NCBI GenBank assembly: GCA_963806395.1
Contig: CAWDYI010000008.1
Coordinates: 248,001 to 312,000, forward strand
Length of the DNA stretch: 64,000 bases
Direction: 5' to 3'
From: DASSUW01 sp963806395
GTDB lineage: Bacteria > Actinomycetota > Thermoleophilia > Solirubrobacterales > Solirubrobacteraceae
Shown here: one piece after another, positions 51,109 through 60,061 of the stretch
Layout of the letters: every line of letters starts with the position of its first letter
Position numbering within the stretch: position 1 is the first letter of the stretch
Program-made: the position numbers and the translations under genes
Notes under the pieces: model-generated
The model's database searches: none
Seen by the model: the letters and a program-made list of their open reading frames with translations, nothing else
What the model was told of the DNA's origin: nothing

Positions 51109-52431
51109 TCAGATATTGACGATCGGGTTGTACGCCTCGGCTTTGAGAGAACCGTGAGAGGCGATCACGCGGTGCCCGCGGTCGCGTGCGAGCATCGTCC
51201 ACAGCCAGCGGGTGACGGTCACGAGCCGGTTCCCCCAGCCGAGCAGGTACCGGAGGTGGACGACGGCCCAGACGAGCAGGGCGATCCGCCCCGTGAAGCG
51301 GACGCCGGCCGCCTCGCCGACGGCGCGGTTGTGGCCGATGACCGCGAGGCTGCCCTTGTCCACGTAGTGGAACGTCCCGGGCGTGGGAAGGCCGGCGAGC
51401 CGCGCGCGGATCGTCCGCGCGGCGTGGCGCCCTTGCTGCATCGCCGCGGGAGCCACGCCGGGCACGCCCTCCACGGAGGCCATGTCGCCGATCACGAAGA
51501 CGTCCGCATGGTGGGGGAGGGTCAGATCGCCGCAGACGACGACCCGGCCGGCACGGTCGAGACGCGCGTCCGTCGCGTCGGCGAGCATCTGCGCCGGCGG
51601 CGACGCCGTCACACCGGCCGCCCAGATCACGGTGCGCGCCTCGATGCGGGCGCCGTCGGCGAGCTCGAGCCCGCCGGCGTCGAGCGCGGCAGCGGCGGCG
51701 CCGAGGCGGACGTCGACGCCGATCCGGGCGAGATCGCGCGCCGCGCGCAGGCTGAGCGACTCCGGGAAATCCGGCAGGAGCCGTGGGCCGACCTCGAGCA
51801 ACGCGACCGTCGCCTCGGAGGTGTCGACCGACCGGTAGTCGCGCCGCAGCGTGCGGCGGGCGAGCCCGGCGATCTGGCCCGCGAGCTCGACGCCCGTCGG
51901 CCCGCCGCCGACGACGGCGAAGCGCAGCCAGGCCGCGCGCTCGATCGGATCGTCGGTCAGCTCGGCCATCTCGAACGCGCGCAGGACCTGTGACCGGATC
52001 TCACGTGCGTCGTCGAGCGTCTTCAGGCCGGGCGCGTCGTGCGCCCCGTCGGCGCCGTCGTGGTCCGGGACCGCGGCGCCCGCCGCGACGATCAGCGTGT
52101 CGTAGGCCAGGGTGAGCGGCTCGCCGCCGGGCGCGACCGCGGTGAGCTCGCGTGCCTCGGTGTCGACGCCCGTCGCCTCGGCGAGCAGGACGCGCACGTT
52201 GCGCTGGCTCCGCAGCAGACCGCGCAGCGGCGGGGCGATCTCGCCCTCGGTGAGGATGCCCGTCGCCACCTGGTAGAGGAGCGGTTGGAACAGGTGGTGG
52301 TTCGCGCGGTCGACGAGCGTGATCTCGACCGGCGCGCGGCGCAGCGCCTTGGCGGCGTAGAGCCCGCCGAAGCCGCCGCCGACGATCACGACGCGGTGGG
52401 GAGTCTCAGTGGGGAGGGGAGGATGTCTCAT
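51109..52431 (-). CDS. ndh: Type II NADH dehydrogenase (NAD(P)/FAD-dependent oxidoreductase)
   Basis: A 440-residue flavoprotein. FAD binding is VVIVGGGFGGLYAAKALRR and FQPLLYQVATG. NAD binding is FAVVGGGPTGVELAGQIAGL. A third motif, VFVIGDMASV, closes the FAD site. The hydrophobic C-terminal helix region (VWAVVHLRYLLGWGNRLV) fits membrane association. It transfers electrons from NADH to quinone without pumping. ATG 52431; the upstream histidine kinase gene overlaps by 26 bases. Confidence 0.9.
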   Translation of the reverse strand: MRHPPLPTETPHRVVIVGGGFGGLYAAKALRRAPVEITLVDRANHHLFQPLLYQVATGILTEGEIAPPLRGLLRSQRNVRVLLAEATGVDTEARELTAVAPGGEPLTLAYDTLIVAAGAAVPDHDGADGAHDAPGLKTLDDAREIRSQVLRAFEMAELTDDPIERAAWLRFAVVGGGPTGVELAGQIAGLARRTLRRDYRSVDTSEATVALLEVGPRLLPDFPESLSLRAARDLARIGVDVRLGAAAAALDAGGLELADGARIEARTVIWAAGVTASPPAQMLADATDARLDRAGRVVVCGDLTLPHHADVFVIGDMASVEGVPGVAPAAMQQGRHAARTIRARLAGLPTPGTFHYVDKGSLAVIGHNRAVGEAAGVRFTGRIALLVWAVVHLRYLLGWGNRLVTVTRWLWTMLARDRGHRVIASHGSLKAEAYNPIVNI

Positions 52432-53797
52432 GGCCCGGGGTTCTACGGGCGGGCGTTGAGAGATCCGTGAGAGCGGGCAGGTCGATCGTGAATCGCGCGC
52501 CGTCGACGGCGACGTGCCCGCCGTGACGCTCGGCGATCGCGCGCACGATCGCGAGGCCGAGACCGGAGCCCTCGCCGCGGGCGCCGGGTCCTCGCCAGAA
52601 CCGCTCGAACGCGGCCTCGGCCTCGCCCGGTGACAGGCCCGGACCCTCGTCGGCGACGGTGATGCGGGCGCGGTCGCCGTCGACCTCCGTCGTGATCGCG
52701 ATCCGTCCATCCGGCGGCCCGTGCTTGCGGGCGTTGCGGACGAGGTTGCCGACGGCGCGCTCGAGCGCGGGGCGCTCGCCGCGCACGCGGGCGGCGCCGC
52801 CGGTGGCCCCGGCGCGCGGATCGGAGGCGGCCGCGTCGCGGGCCAGGTCGGCGAGGTCGACCGGCTCGCCGTGCACGGGCGCGGCGGCGTCCTCGCGCGC
52901 GAGCGCCAGCAGGTCGTCGAGCAGCGAGCTCAGCCGTGCAGCGTCGGCCTCGATGTCGGCGAGAGCCGCCCGATCCGGGCCATGCCGCGCCACGTAGGCG
53001 GCGTTCCCGCGCAGTGCGGTGAGTGGCGTGCGCAGCTCGTGCGACGCGTCGCCGACGAACCGCTGCTCGGCCTCGCGAGCGCGCTGGAGCGAGGCGAGCA
53101 TCGCGTTCAGGGTTGCGGCCAGCTCGCCGACCTCGTCGCGCGCAGCAGACACGGGCAGGCGCTCGGAGGCGTCGCCGCTGCGCTCGATCTCGCGCGCGCC
53201 GGACGAGAGGCGGCGGAGCGGGGCGAGCGCGCGCCAGGCGAACGCCATCGCCAGCGCGGCGGCGAGCAGCACCGCGACCACGGAGGCGATCAGCACGAAC
53301 CGGCGCGTCGTGGCGAGTGTCTCCTGCATCTCGGCGGTCGTGCCGGCGACGAGCACGGCGCCGCCTGCCGCGCTGCCGCGGCCCAGCTCGCCGAGCGGCG
53401 CGGTGTACAGGCGGACCGGGTCGGTCCCCAGACGGGCGTCCCCGTATCCGGCCCGGCGGCGCTGCAGCGCGGCATCGACCTCCGCCGTCCGGGGCAGCAC
53501 GCGGCCGCCGAGGCCCGACGAGCGCGCGACGATGCGGCCGCGCCGGTCGACCACCTGGACGAGCAGCTCGCTACCGCCGAGGCGGCCCTCGAGCGTCCCG
53601 GGCTCGGTCAGCAGGTCCGGGGTGGACGCCGAGAGCCGCGCCACCTCGACGGCGCGCTCGCGCAGCGACCGGTCGAGCGAGCCCTCCAGCTGGTCGCCGA
53701 GCCGCGCGAGCACCGCAGTGCCGAGGACGACGACGGCGACGACGATCGCCGCGGCGGCGGCGAGCGCCACGCGCAGCGTCAGGCCCGCCGGCCTCAC
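52406..53797 (-). CDS. Two-component sensor histidine kinase
   Basis: A 463-residue membrane kinase. The first helix (residues 8-30) precedes an extracytoplasmic sensor of about 140 residues; the second helix (RFVLIASVVAVLLAAALAM) is followed by HAMP. The H-box is DASHELRTPLTALRGN, the N-box NLVRNARKHG, G1 VADEGPGLSPGEAEA and G2 GSGLGLAIVRAIAERHGG. GTG 53797 overlaps the response regulator stop (GTGA). It is cotranscribed with the regulator and then ndh. Confidence 0.93.
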   Translation of the reverse strand: MRPAGLTLRVALAAAAAIVVAVVVLGTAVLARLGDQLEGSLDRSLRERAVEVARLSASTPDLLTEPGTLEGRLGGSELLVQVVDRRGRIVARSSGLGGRVLPRTAEVDAALQRRRAGYGDARLGTDPVRLYTAPLGELGRGSAAGGAVLVAGTTAEMQETLATTRRFVLIASVVAVLLAAALAMAFAWRALAPLRRLSSGAREIERSGDASERLPVSAARDEVGELAATLNAMLASLQRAREAEQRFVGDASHELRTPLTALRGNAAYVARHGPDRAALADIEADAARLSSLLDDLLALAREDAAAPVHGEPVDLADLARDAAASDPRAGATGGAARVRGERPALERAVGNLVRNARKHGPPDGRIAITTEVDGDRARITVADEGPGLSPGEAEAAFERFWRGPGARGEGSGLGLAIVRAIAERHGGHVAVDGARFTIDLPALTDLSTPARRTPGHETSSPPH

Positions 53798-54459
53798 GAG
53801 TCGAGCCGGAAACCGAGACCGCGCACCGTGTGGATGATCGGCGGGTCGCCGAGCTTGCGGCGCAGGTAGGCGACGTAGCGATCCACGACGTTCGCGCTCG
53901 CCTCGCCCTCGCCGCCCCACACCCGTTCGAGCGCGATCTCGCGCGTGACGACGGCGCGCGGGTTGCGCATCAGCAGCTCGAGCAGCTCGGCCTCGCGGCG
54001 GGTCAGCGCGACCTCGCTGTCGCCGCGGCGGGCGATGGCGGTCTCCACGTCGAGCGCCAGGTCGGCGAACGCCAGCTGCTCGCCGGGCGGCTGATTGCGC
54101 CGCAGCAGGGCCCGGACGCGGGCGGTCAGCTCCTCGATCTCGAACGGCTTGACCAGGTAGTCGTCGGCGCCGGCGTCGAGGCCGCTGACGCGCTCGTGGA
54201 GCGCGTCGCGTGCGGTCAGGAGCAGGATCGGGACGGGCAGGCCCTTCGCGCGCAGCCGTCGCGTGACCGACAGGCCGTCGAGTCCGGGCATGGCGACATC
54301 GAGCACGATCACGTCGGGGACCGAGCGCTCGACGTGCGCGAGCGCCGTGCCGCCGTCGGCCACAGCGGCCACCGCGTACCCCTCGGCGGTCAGCGTCCGC
54401 TCGAGCATCCGCCGGATCGGCGCGTCGTCGTCAACAACCAGGACGGCGGCCTCGGACAT
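53794..54459 (-). CDS. OmpR/PhoB family response regulator
   Basis: A 221-residue regulator. The receiver has the acidic pair VLVVDDDAPIRRML, the phosphoacceptor in VIVLDVAMPGLDG and the conserved Lys in DDYLVKPFEIEEL. The winged helix includes LTRREAELLELLMRNPRAVV and VDRYVAYLRRKLG. It pairs with the overlapping kinase. Signal unknown; the downstream ndh suggests a respiratory or redox link (inference). Confidence 0.93.
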   Translation of the reverse strand: MSEAAVLVVDDDAPIRRMLERTLTAEGYAVAAVADGGTALAHVERSVPDVIVLDVAMPGLDGLSVTRRLRAKGLPVPILLLTARDALHERVSGLDAGADDYLVKPFEIEELTARVRALLRRNQPPGEQLAFADLALDVETAIARRGDSEVALTRREAELLELLMRNPRAVVTREIALERVWGGEGEASANVVDRYVAYLRRKLGDPPIIHTVRGLGFRLDS

Positions 54460-54484
54460 CGCTGCGAGTGTAGTCTCGCGCCCC

Positions 54485-55094
54485 GTGAGTCCCAAGGTCA
54501 TGCAGCAGTTCCACAACGTGATCCGCCGGAGTGGCATCCAGGCGGAGCGGGCGCTCGAGGTGGGCGGGGTGATGGGCGACAAGTCGCTCCTGCGCTTCCC
54601 CGAGCTCGACGGTGCCGAGCGGTTCTGCCTCAACCTCGTCGAGATGCCGAGCGACGACGTCATCACCACGGTGACGGGCAACGCGAACGACATGACGGGC
54701 GTGTTCGAGGACGACTCGTTCGACCTCGTGCTGTGCTGCTCCACGCTCGAGCACGACAAGCACTTCTGGCTCTCCGTCGGCCGAGATGAAGCGCGTGATG
54801 CGGCCCGGCGGCATGCTCGTGATCGGCGTTCCGGGCTACATCAAGGACGAGGAGCGCGATCGCGGCCGCTCGACCAAGACCTACCGCGTGCACTTCGCGT
54901 TCGACTACTACCGGTTCAGCGAGCAGGCCGTCCGCGAGGTGTTCTTCTCCGACATGGAGCGCGTCGAGGTGCTGGCGTACATGACGCCGCCGCGGCTGCT
55001 CGGCCACGGATACAAGGCGGGGAGCGAGACCACCTACCGGAAGCGCGCGCACGGCGTGCGGGACCTCGCCGCCAGGATCCGCGACCGCGCCTGA
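54485..55094 (+). CDS. SAM-dependent methyltransferase, apparent frameshift
   Basis: The first frame starts at GTG 54485 (MSPKVMQQFHNVIRRSG) and includes RALEVGGVMGDKSLL, SFDLVLCCSTLEH and KHFWLSV. One extra G at 54779-54780 moves the frame. Removing it gives SVAEMKRVMRPGGMLVIGVPG, the normal motif III of class I methyltransferases, and the protein continues to 55094 (about 202 residues). Either an error or a recent mutation. TAGTCT (54471-54476) lies 9 bases before the GTG. Confidence 0.75.
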
Positions 55095-55098
55095 CCCG

Positions 55099-56082
55099 AT
55101 GGTCGAGCAGCTCCGGTGGTGGGCGTACGAGCGCCAGCGACTGGGGCGGGCCGCGCCCGACGCCAAGACCGCGCTGAGCGACGTCGTGGCGGTCTACAGC
55201 TCGCACCCGACCGCACCGCTGGCGCTGCACGCGCGCGCGAAGAAGTTCGACGCGGCCGCGTTCCGGCGGCTCGCCGTCCTCCGACTGCCCGCGATGCGCA
55301 AGTCGATCCATCTGATGCCGCGCAAGACCGCCCACCTGCCGTTCCGCGCGCTCCCCGAACCGGCGGCGGACGGCGCCCGCCGGCTGAAGAACTTCAAGCT
55401 GTCCGAGAAGCGCTACGAGGAGCTGCGCAAGGGCGTGCGCAAGGCGGCGCAGGAGCCCGCGACGCTCCAGGAGCTGCGCGAGGCCACCGGAGCCGAGGCC
55501 AAGGAGCTCAAGGGCGCGACGGCGCAGATGACCCGCACCGGCGAGCTGGTGCGCGTCGGCGCCGCCGGGCTGCGCTCGAACGAGCTCCGCTACGTCGCTG
55601 CCGACATCGGCGAGGCGGACGCCGACGAGGCGCTCGCATGGCTCGCCGGCGAGTACCTGCGCGCGTTCGGGCCGGCGCGCCCGAAGGACTTCGTCTGGTG
55701 GTCGGGCGCGGGCGCCAAGCGCGTCAAGGCCGCGCTCGCCGAGCACGACACCGAGGAGCTCGACGGCGGGCTGCTGATCCGCACGCAGGACCGCAAGGGA
55801 TTCGAGGCGGCCAAGCCTGTGAAGGGCGCCGTCGACCTGCTCCCGAAATGGGACTGCTACCAGATGGGCTACGCGCCCGACGGGCGCGACCGGTTCGCCC
55901 ATCCGGACGTCGTCAAGCAGTGCTACGACTTCCGCGGCGACGGGCGGCCCGTGATCCTCGTCGAGGGCGAGGCGGCGGGCACGTGGGAGGGCTTCGAGGT
56001 CGACCTTTTCGAGAAGGCCACGCCGAAGGTCCGCAAGGCGATCGACGAGCGGATCGAAACCGTACGCGCGCTGCTCAGCTGA
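55099..56082 (+). CDS. AlkZ/YcaQ-like winged-helix DNA glycosylase family protein
   Basis: A 327-residue protein of the HTH_42 family (winged-helix DNA-binding, AlkZ/YcaQ relatives that unhook crosslinked or alkylated bases). VWWSGAGAKRVKAALAEHD and VDLLPKWDCYQMGYAPDGRD correspond to conserved family regions (LLPxxDxYxxGY). The QΦQ catalytic motif of characterised AlkZ proteins is not obvious, so it may be a divergent member. The 3' end overlaps the convergent glycosyltransferase by 8 bases. Confidence 0.75.
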   Translation: MVEQLRWWAYERQRLGRAAPDAKTALSDVVAVYSSHPTAPLALHARAKKFDAAAFRRLAVLRLPAMRKSIHLMPRKTAHLPFRALPEPAADGARRLKNFKLSEKRYEELRKGVRKAAQEPATLQELREATGAEAKELKGATAQMTRTGELVRVGAAGLRSNELRYVAADIGEADADEALAWLAGEYLRAFGPARPKDFVWWSGAGAKRVKAALAEHDTEELDGGLLIRTQDRKGFEAAKPVKGAVDLLPKWDCYQMGYAPDGRDRFAHPDVVKQCYDFRGDGRPVILVEGEAAGTWEGFEVDLFEKATPKVRKAIDERIETVRALLS

Positions 56083-57271
56083 GCGCCCAGCGCTCGATCG
56101 CCTCGGCCGCCCGCGTGCGCCCGTCGTGCGTGGCCATCCAGCGCGCGACGCCCGCCGTTCGCGTGCGCAGCGCCGGCCGCCCGAGCGCCCGTCGCACCGC
56201 CACCCGGACCCCGCGCGGCGTGCCGAACCGGCGCGGCAGCCGCACGCCGAGCCCCGCCCAGTCGACGCGCGCGGCGTTCTCGGCCATGTCGCCGCCAGCT
56301 GGGCACACGACCACCGGGCAGCCGGCGGCGAACGCGCGCATCAGCGTCCCGTGGCCGCCGTGCGTGACGACCAGGTCGCACGCGGGCATGGTCTGCGAGT
56401 ACGACAGCCACGGCACCAGCACCGCGTTGGCGGGGATCGCGACCGGCGGGTCCGGCTCGCGGCCGTTGAACGTGGCGATCACGCGCACGCGCTCGCCCGC
56501 AAGACCTGCCAGGGCGGCGCGCAGCAGCCGGTGCTCGGGATCCTGCGCCGTCGACGGGGCGACGAGCACGACCGGGCCGTCGCCGGGCGGCGGGTCGACG
56601 CGCTCGCCCGGCGGCTCCCACAGCTGCGGCCCGACCACGCGCAGCCACGCCGGCCAGTCGCGCGGGTACTCGAGCTGCGGCAGCGTCGCGACCAGCGTCA
56701 GCGCGCGCGAGAGCCCGGTGTGCACGTACGGGAGCGGCCCGAGGCCGAGCCGCGCGCGGCACTCGTTGTACTCGCGCCGCCCCTGCTCGAGCCCGCGCGC
56801 GACCAGCCGGTCGGTCTGCCGCCACAACGCACGCCCGGCGCCCGTGCGCGGCAGCCGCGCCCCGATCGCATACGGCGGGAACCCCGGCGGCAGGTGCGGG
56901 AAGACGTGCGGGACGAGCGTCACGACCGGCACGGCCTCCAGCTCGGCGGCGAGCGCGGGCGCGGGCGTCAGGATGTCCGACACCACGACGTCCGGCGCGA
57001 ACGAGCGCACGACCGGCTGCGTCTCGGCCGCCGCGCGCACCGCGGCCGCGTACGGCTTCAGCGGGCGCTCCCGCGTCGGGAACACCTGGTACTCGGGGGC
57101 GGCCGCGAACGTCATCCCGGCTGCCTCGGCGGGATCCTGCCAGCGCCGCCAGGTCTGCAGCGCGACGTCGTGACCGCGCGCCACCAGCGCCTCGCCGAGC
57201 GCGAGCATCGGGAACGCGTGTCCCGGATCGCCGAAGGCGCCGAGCAGGAGCTTCAAGGTTCGTCTCGACAC
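56075..57271 (-). CDS. GT1 (MGT/UGT-like) glycosyltransferase
   Basis: A 398-residue GT-B fold enzyme. The N-terminal acceptor domain starts KLLLGAFGDPGHAFPMLALG, and PDVVVSDILTPAPALAAELE is typical. The donor domain includes LVPWLSYSQTMPACDLVVTH followed by GGHGTLMRAFAAGCPVVVCP, the UDP/dTDP-sugar signature. It probably glycosylates a small metabolite or lipid. The start (GTG 57271, or TTG 57256) lies inside a 45-base inverted repeat, so translation may be hairpin-controlled. Confidence 0.88.
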   Translation of the reverse strand: MSRRTLKLLLGAFGDPGHAFPMLALGEALVARGHDVALQTWRRWQDPAEAAGMTFAAAPEYQVFPTRERPLKPYAAAVRAAAETQPVVRSFAPDVVVSDILTPAPALAAELEAVPVVTLVPHVFPHLPPGFPPYAIGARLPRTGAGRALWRQTDRLVARGLEQGRREYNECRARLGLGPLPYVHTGLSRALTLVATLPQLEYPRDWPAWLRVVGPQLWEPPGERVDPPPGDGPVVLVAPSTAQDPEHRLLRAALAGLAGERVRVIATFNGREPDPPVAIPANAVLVPWLSYSQTMPACDLVVTHGGHGTLMRAFAAGCPVVVCPAGGDMAENAARVDWAGLGVRLPRRFGTPRGVRVAVRRALGRPALRTRTAGVARWMATHDGRTRAAEAIERWALS

Positions 57272-57295
57272 ACGGTGTTGAGGCGAACCTTCAAG
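57251..57295. repeat. Inverted repeat over the glycosyltransferase start
   Basis: The arms 57251-57271 and 57275-57295 pair at 18 of 21 positions (CTTxAAGGTTCG core) with a 3-base loop. It spans the stop of the LLM oxidoreductase and the start of the glycosyltransferase, both on the minus strand. Confidence 0.7.
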
Positions 57296-58334
57296 CTGAT
57301 GCGAGCTCGGCGACGAGCCGGAGCTGCTGCAGGCGATCCTCGAACGTCCACGCCATCGGCGAGACCATCAGCGTGCCGACGCCGGCGTCGCGGAACACCG
57401 CGAGCCGGTCGCGCACGCGGTCGGGTGACCCGCACAGCGAGACGGTGTCGATCAGCTCCTCCGGCAGCGCCGCGGCGGCCTCGTCCCGCTTGCCCTCCAG
57501 GTACAGATCCTGCACCTCCCGCGCGGCGTCCTCGAAGCCGTACCGGCACACCAGCGCGTTGTAGAAGTTCTTGTCGCGCGACCCCATCCCGCCGACGTAG
57601 AGCGCCACGTACGGGCGCATCGCGTCCCGCGCCGACGCCACGTCGTCGGTGATCATCACGTTCACCGTCGGGGCGATGTCGAAGTCGCCGAACCCCTTGC
57701 CGTTGCCCGCCCGCGCGAAGCCCTCCTCGAGCAGCGGCCGGAAGTCGGCGACGTGCTCGGGGGAGAACAGCGTCGGGAGCCAGCCGTCGGCGATCTCGGC
57801 CGCCAGCGTCGTGTTCTTCGGCCCGATCGCGGCGATGTAGATCGGGATCCGCTCCTGCACCGGCGCGATCGTCAGCTTCAGTGCCTTGCCGGGGCCATCG
57901 GGCAGCGGCAGCTCGAGCGTCTCGCCGTCGAACACGACGCGCTCGCGCGCGAGCGCCATCCGCACCACCGCGACGTACTCGCGCGTGCGCTGGAGCTGGC
58001 GGGCGAAGCGCTGGCCGTGCCAGCCCTCGGCGACCTGCGGACCGGACGACCCGATCCCGAGGATCATCCGCCCGGCCGAGAGCTGGTCGAGCGTGGCCGC
58101 GGTCATCGCCGTCATCGCCGCCGACCGGCCGGGCATCTGGAAGATCGCCGAGCCGAGCCGGATCCGCGACGTCGCCTGCGCCAGCCAGCCGAGGATCGTC
58201 GCCGCGTCGGACCCGTACGCCTCGGCGGTCCAGACCGAGTCGTAGCCGAGCCGCTCCGCCTCCTGGACGAGCGCGAGCTGGTCGTCGGCCGTCAGGCCGA
58301 GGCCCCAATATCCGATGTGCACGCCGAGCTTCAT
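57291..58334 (-). CDS. LLM class (F420-dependent) oxidoreductase
   Basis: A 347-residue luciferase-like TIM barrel. It begins KLGVHIGYWGLGLTADDQLA, and LGIGSSGPQVAEGWHGQRF is the cofactor-binding region typical of F420-type members. AERLGYDSVWTAEAYGSDAA and RIPIYIAAIGPKNTTLAAEI are family motifs. The substrate cannot be predicted. The start ATG 58334 lies 17 bases from the receiver gene end. Confidence 0.9.
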   Translation of the reverse strand: MKLGVHIGYWGLGLTADDQLALVQEAERLGYDSVWTAEAYGSDAATILGWLAQATSRIRLGSAIFQMPGRSAAMTAMTAATLDQLSAGRMILGIGSSGPQVAEGWHGQRFARQLQRTREYVAVVRMALARERVVFDGETLELPLPDGPGKALKLTIAPVQERIPIYIAAIGPKNTTLAAEIADGWLPTLFSPEHVADFRPLLEEGFARAGNGKGFGDFDIAPTVNVMITDDVASARDAMRPYVALYVGGMGSRDKNFYNALVCRYGFEDAAREVQDLYLEGKRDEAAAALPEELIDTVSLCGSPDRVRDRLAVFRDAGVGTLMVSPMAWTFEDRLQQLRLVAELASA

Positions 58335-58350
58335 GCGGCGCGCGACGGTA

Positions 58351-58725
58351 TCAGCCCGTCGTGCCGATCCGGTCCACTAGCCGGAGCAGGTGGAGCGGCG
58401 AGAACGGCTTGGTGAGGAACATGTCGGCGCCGGCGGCCAGCGCGCCGTGCTCCGCCTGCGGGCCGGAGTCGCCGGTCAGCATCACGATCGTGGCCGCCGC
58501 GGTGGCGGGGTCGGAGCGAAGCCGCCGGCACGCCTCGATCCCGTTCAGATGCGGCATGTCGACGTCGAGGAACACGATCTCCGGCCGCGCCTCGACCGCC
58601 CGCTCGACCGCCTCGGCGCCGTCCGATGCCTCCTCGAGCTGATACCCGGACACGTCCTCCAGCGTCGTCGCGATGAGCTTGCGGATCGATGGATCGTCGT
58701 CGACGATCAGGATCGTCCTCGTCAC
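58351..58725 (-). CDS. Stand-alone receiver domain (CheY-like)
   Basis: A 124-residue receiver only. TILIVDDDPSIRKLIATTLE supplies the acidic pair, IVFLDVDMPHLNG the phosphoacceptor Asp, TIVMLTGDSG the Thr position and MFLTKPFSPL the Lys. It overlaps the HD-GYP gene by 4 bases (GTGA), so the pair is one unit and probably works together. No output domain. Confidence 0.92.
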   Translation of the reverse strand: MTRTILIVDDDPSIRKLIATTLEDVSGYQLEEASDGAEAVERAVEARPEIVFLDVDMPHLNGIEACRRLRSDPATAAATIVMLTGDSGPQAEHGALAAGADMFLTKPFSPLHLLRLVDRIGTTG

Positions 58726-59465
58726 GCGACGCCGTCCCGCAGCTCGGCGAACCTGCGGTCGGGGATCGTCTCGAACGCCGCCACGACCGTCGGGTCGAAC
58801 TGCGACCCGGCGTTCGAGCGGATCTCCTCGCGAGCGCGGGAGAAGTGCGTGCCACGGCGGTACGGCCGGTCGGTCGTCAGGGCGTCGAGCGCGTCGGCGA
58901 CCGCGAACACGCGCGCCGCGAGCGGGATGTCGTCGCCCGAAAGGCGGTCGGGGTAGCCGCGGCCGTCCCAGCGTTCGTGGTGGTGGCGCACGACGAGCTT
59001 GCCGTCGCCGAGGAAGTCCACATCGCGCAGGATCTCTGAGCCGATCACCGGGTGGGTGGCGATCATCGCGAACTCGTCGTCGCTGAGCGAGCCCGGCTTG
59101 AACAGGATCGCGTCCGGCACGGCGACCTTGCCGACGTCGTGCAGCAGGAACCCGAACTCGATCCCCGGCAGAAGCTCGATGTCGATCCCCGCCGCCTCGG
59201 CGAGCGCGATCCCGTAGGCGGTCACGCGCTCGGCGTGCTTGCCGGTGTAGGCGTCGCGGGCCTCGACGGCGTTCGACAGCGCCTGCACGGTCGCCTTGTA
59301 GGAGTCGCGCAGCTCCTGCGCGCGGGACCGCTCCTGCTTGAAGATCTCGCGCAGATCGGCGGCGTAGCGCTCAAGCTGGTTCTGGCGTGCGGATGCCTCC
59401 CGCTCGGTACGCATCAGCTGCGCCCGGAGGGACACGACGGTGTCTCCGTTGTCTGTGGTGCTCAC
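58722..59465 (-). CDS. HD-GYP domain c-di-GMP phosphodiesterase
   Basis: A 247-residue protein. An N-terminal coiled coil (RTEREASARQNQLERYAADL) precedes the HD-GYP domain. Metal motifs are HAERVTAYG, LLHDVGKVAVPD, THPVIGSEIL, VRHHHERWDGRGYPD and ARVFAVADALDALTTDRPYR; the GYP triad is intact. It should hydrolyse c-di-GMP to pGpG or GMP. GTG 59465 is preferred to a TTG at 59486. It connects to the c-di-GMP riboswitch and PilZ protein in the same window. Confidence 0.93.
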   Translation of the reverse strand: MSTTDNGDTVVSLRAQLMRTEREASARQNQLERYAADLREIFKQERSRAQELRDSYKATVQALSNAVEARDAYTGKHAERVTAYGIALAEAAGIDIELLPGIEFGFLLHDVGKVAVPDAILFKPGSLSDDEFAMIATHPVIGSEILRDVDFLGDGKLVVRHHHERWDGRGYPDRLSGDDIPLAARVFAVADALDALTTDRPYRRGTHFSRAREEIRSNAGSQFDPTVVAAFETIPDRRFAELRDGVA

Positions 59466-59498
59466 TTCGATCGCCCGTCCTACCAACGCGGTGTCAAG

Positions 59499-59513
59499 CC
59501 TACGCTACGTAGG
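59499..59513. promoter_or_regulatory. Palindrome upstream of the HD-GYP operon
   Basis: CCTACG-CTA-CGTAGG, a 6+3+6 near-perfect palindrome, followed on the minus strand by a TTGACA (59492-59497). A regulator-binding site for the HD-GYP/receiver operon is plausible. No convincing -10 box follows the TTGACA. Confidence 0.45.
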
Positions 59514-59542
59514 AACGCACGCGCGAACGTTTGCTTGCGCTT

Positions 59543-60016
59543 TCAGAGCGCCTCGCCCGGTCGCTGGAAGACGATCTCGGGAATGACACACGCCGGCGAG
59601 GTCTTCATGAGGTAGCGGACGGCCTCCCCGATGTCCTCCGGCGTGATCATCTCCTCGGCGCTGACCTGCTCCTTGATGAAGTCCGACATCGGCGTGTCGA
59701 CGAACCCGGGGGCGAGCGCAACGTTCTTGATGCCCTCGCCGTTGAGCTCCTTGTTCATCGACTGCGTCCAGCCGACCACCGCCGCCTTCGTGGCCGCGTA
59801 CACCGACAGCCACGCGGCGCCGCCCTTGCCGGCGATCGACGCGAGGTTGACCACCAGCTCGTAGCCCTTGGCTCGCAGCTCCTCGACTGCGAGTGAAAGC
59901 TTCTCCGGCCGGCGGGCGGCGACGGTCAACCCGTACCCCTCCTCGCCCAGAACTCGCGCGATCGAGAGCCCGATTCCGCTCGAGGCTCCGGTGACGAGGG
60001 CGGCGCGGTCTGGCAT
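59543..60016 (-). pseudogene. Short-chain dehydrogenase with internal deletion
   Basis: A 157-residue open frame. The N-terminal cofactor site is normal (AALVTGASSGIGLSIARVLG) and the C-terminal catalytic part is normal (LVVNLASIAGKGGAAWLSVY then AATKAAVVGW, YxxxK present; GFVDTPMSDF). The roughly 75-80 residues normally between them, including the NNAG motif, are missing, with RAKGYEL joined directly to VVNLAS. An in-frame deletion has probably inactivated the enzyme. Divergent from the metallopeptidase gene at 60062. Confidence 0.75.
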
Positions 60017-60061
60017 GGGCCTGACGTCCTTTCGGTGGTGGACCCGCTATCCAATCAGGGA

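Noticed and set aside
59468..59497. Standard sigma70 promoter for the HD-GYP operon
   Set aside because: TTGACA is present but no acceptable -10 box follows at the right distance.
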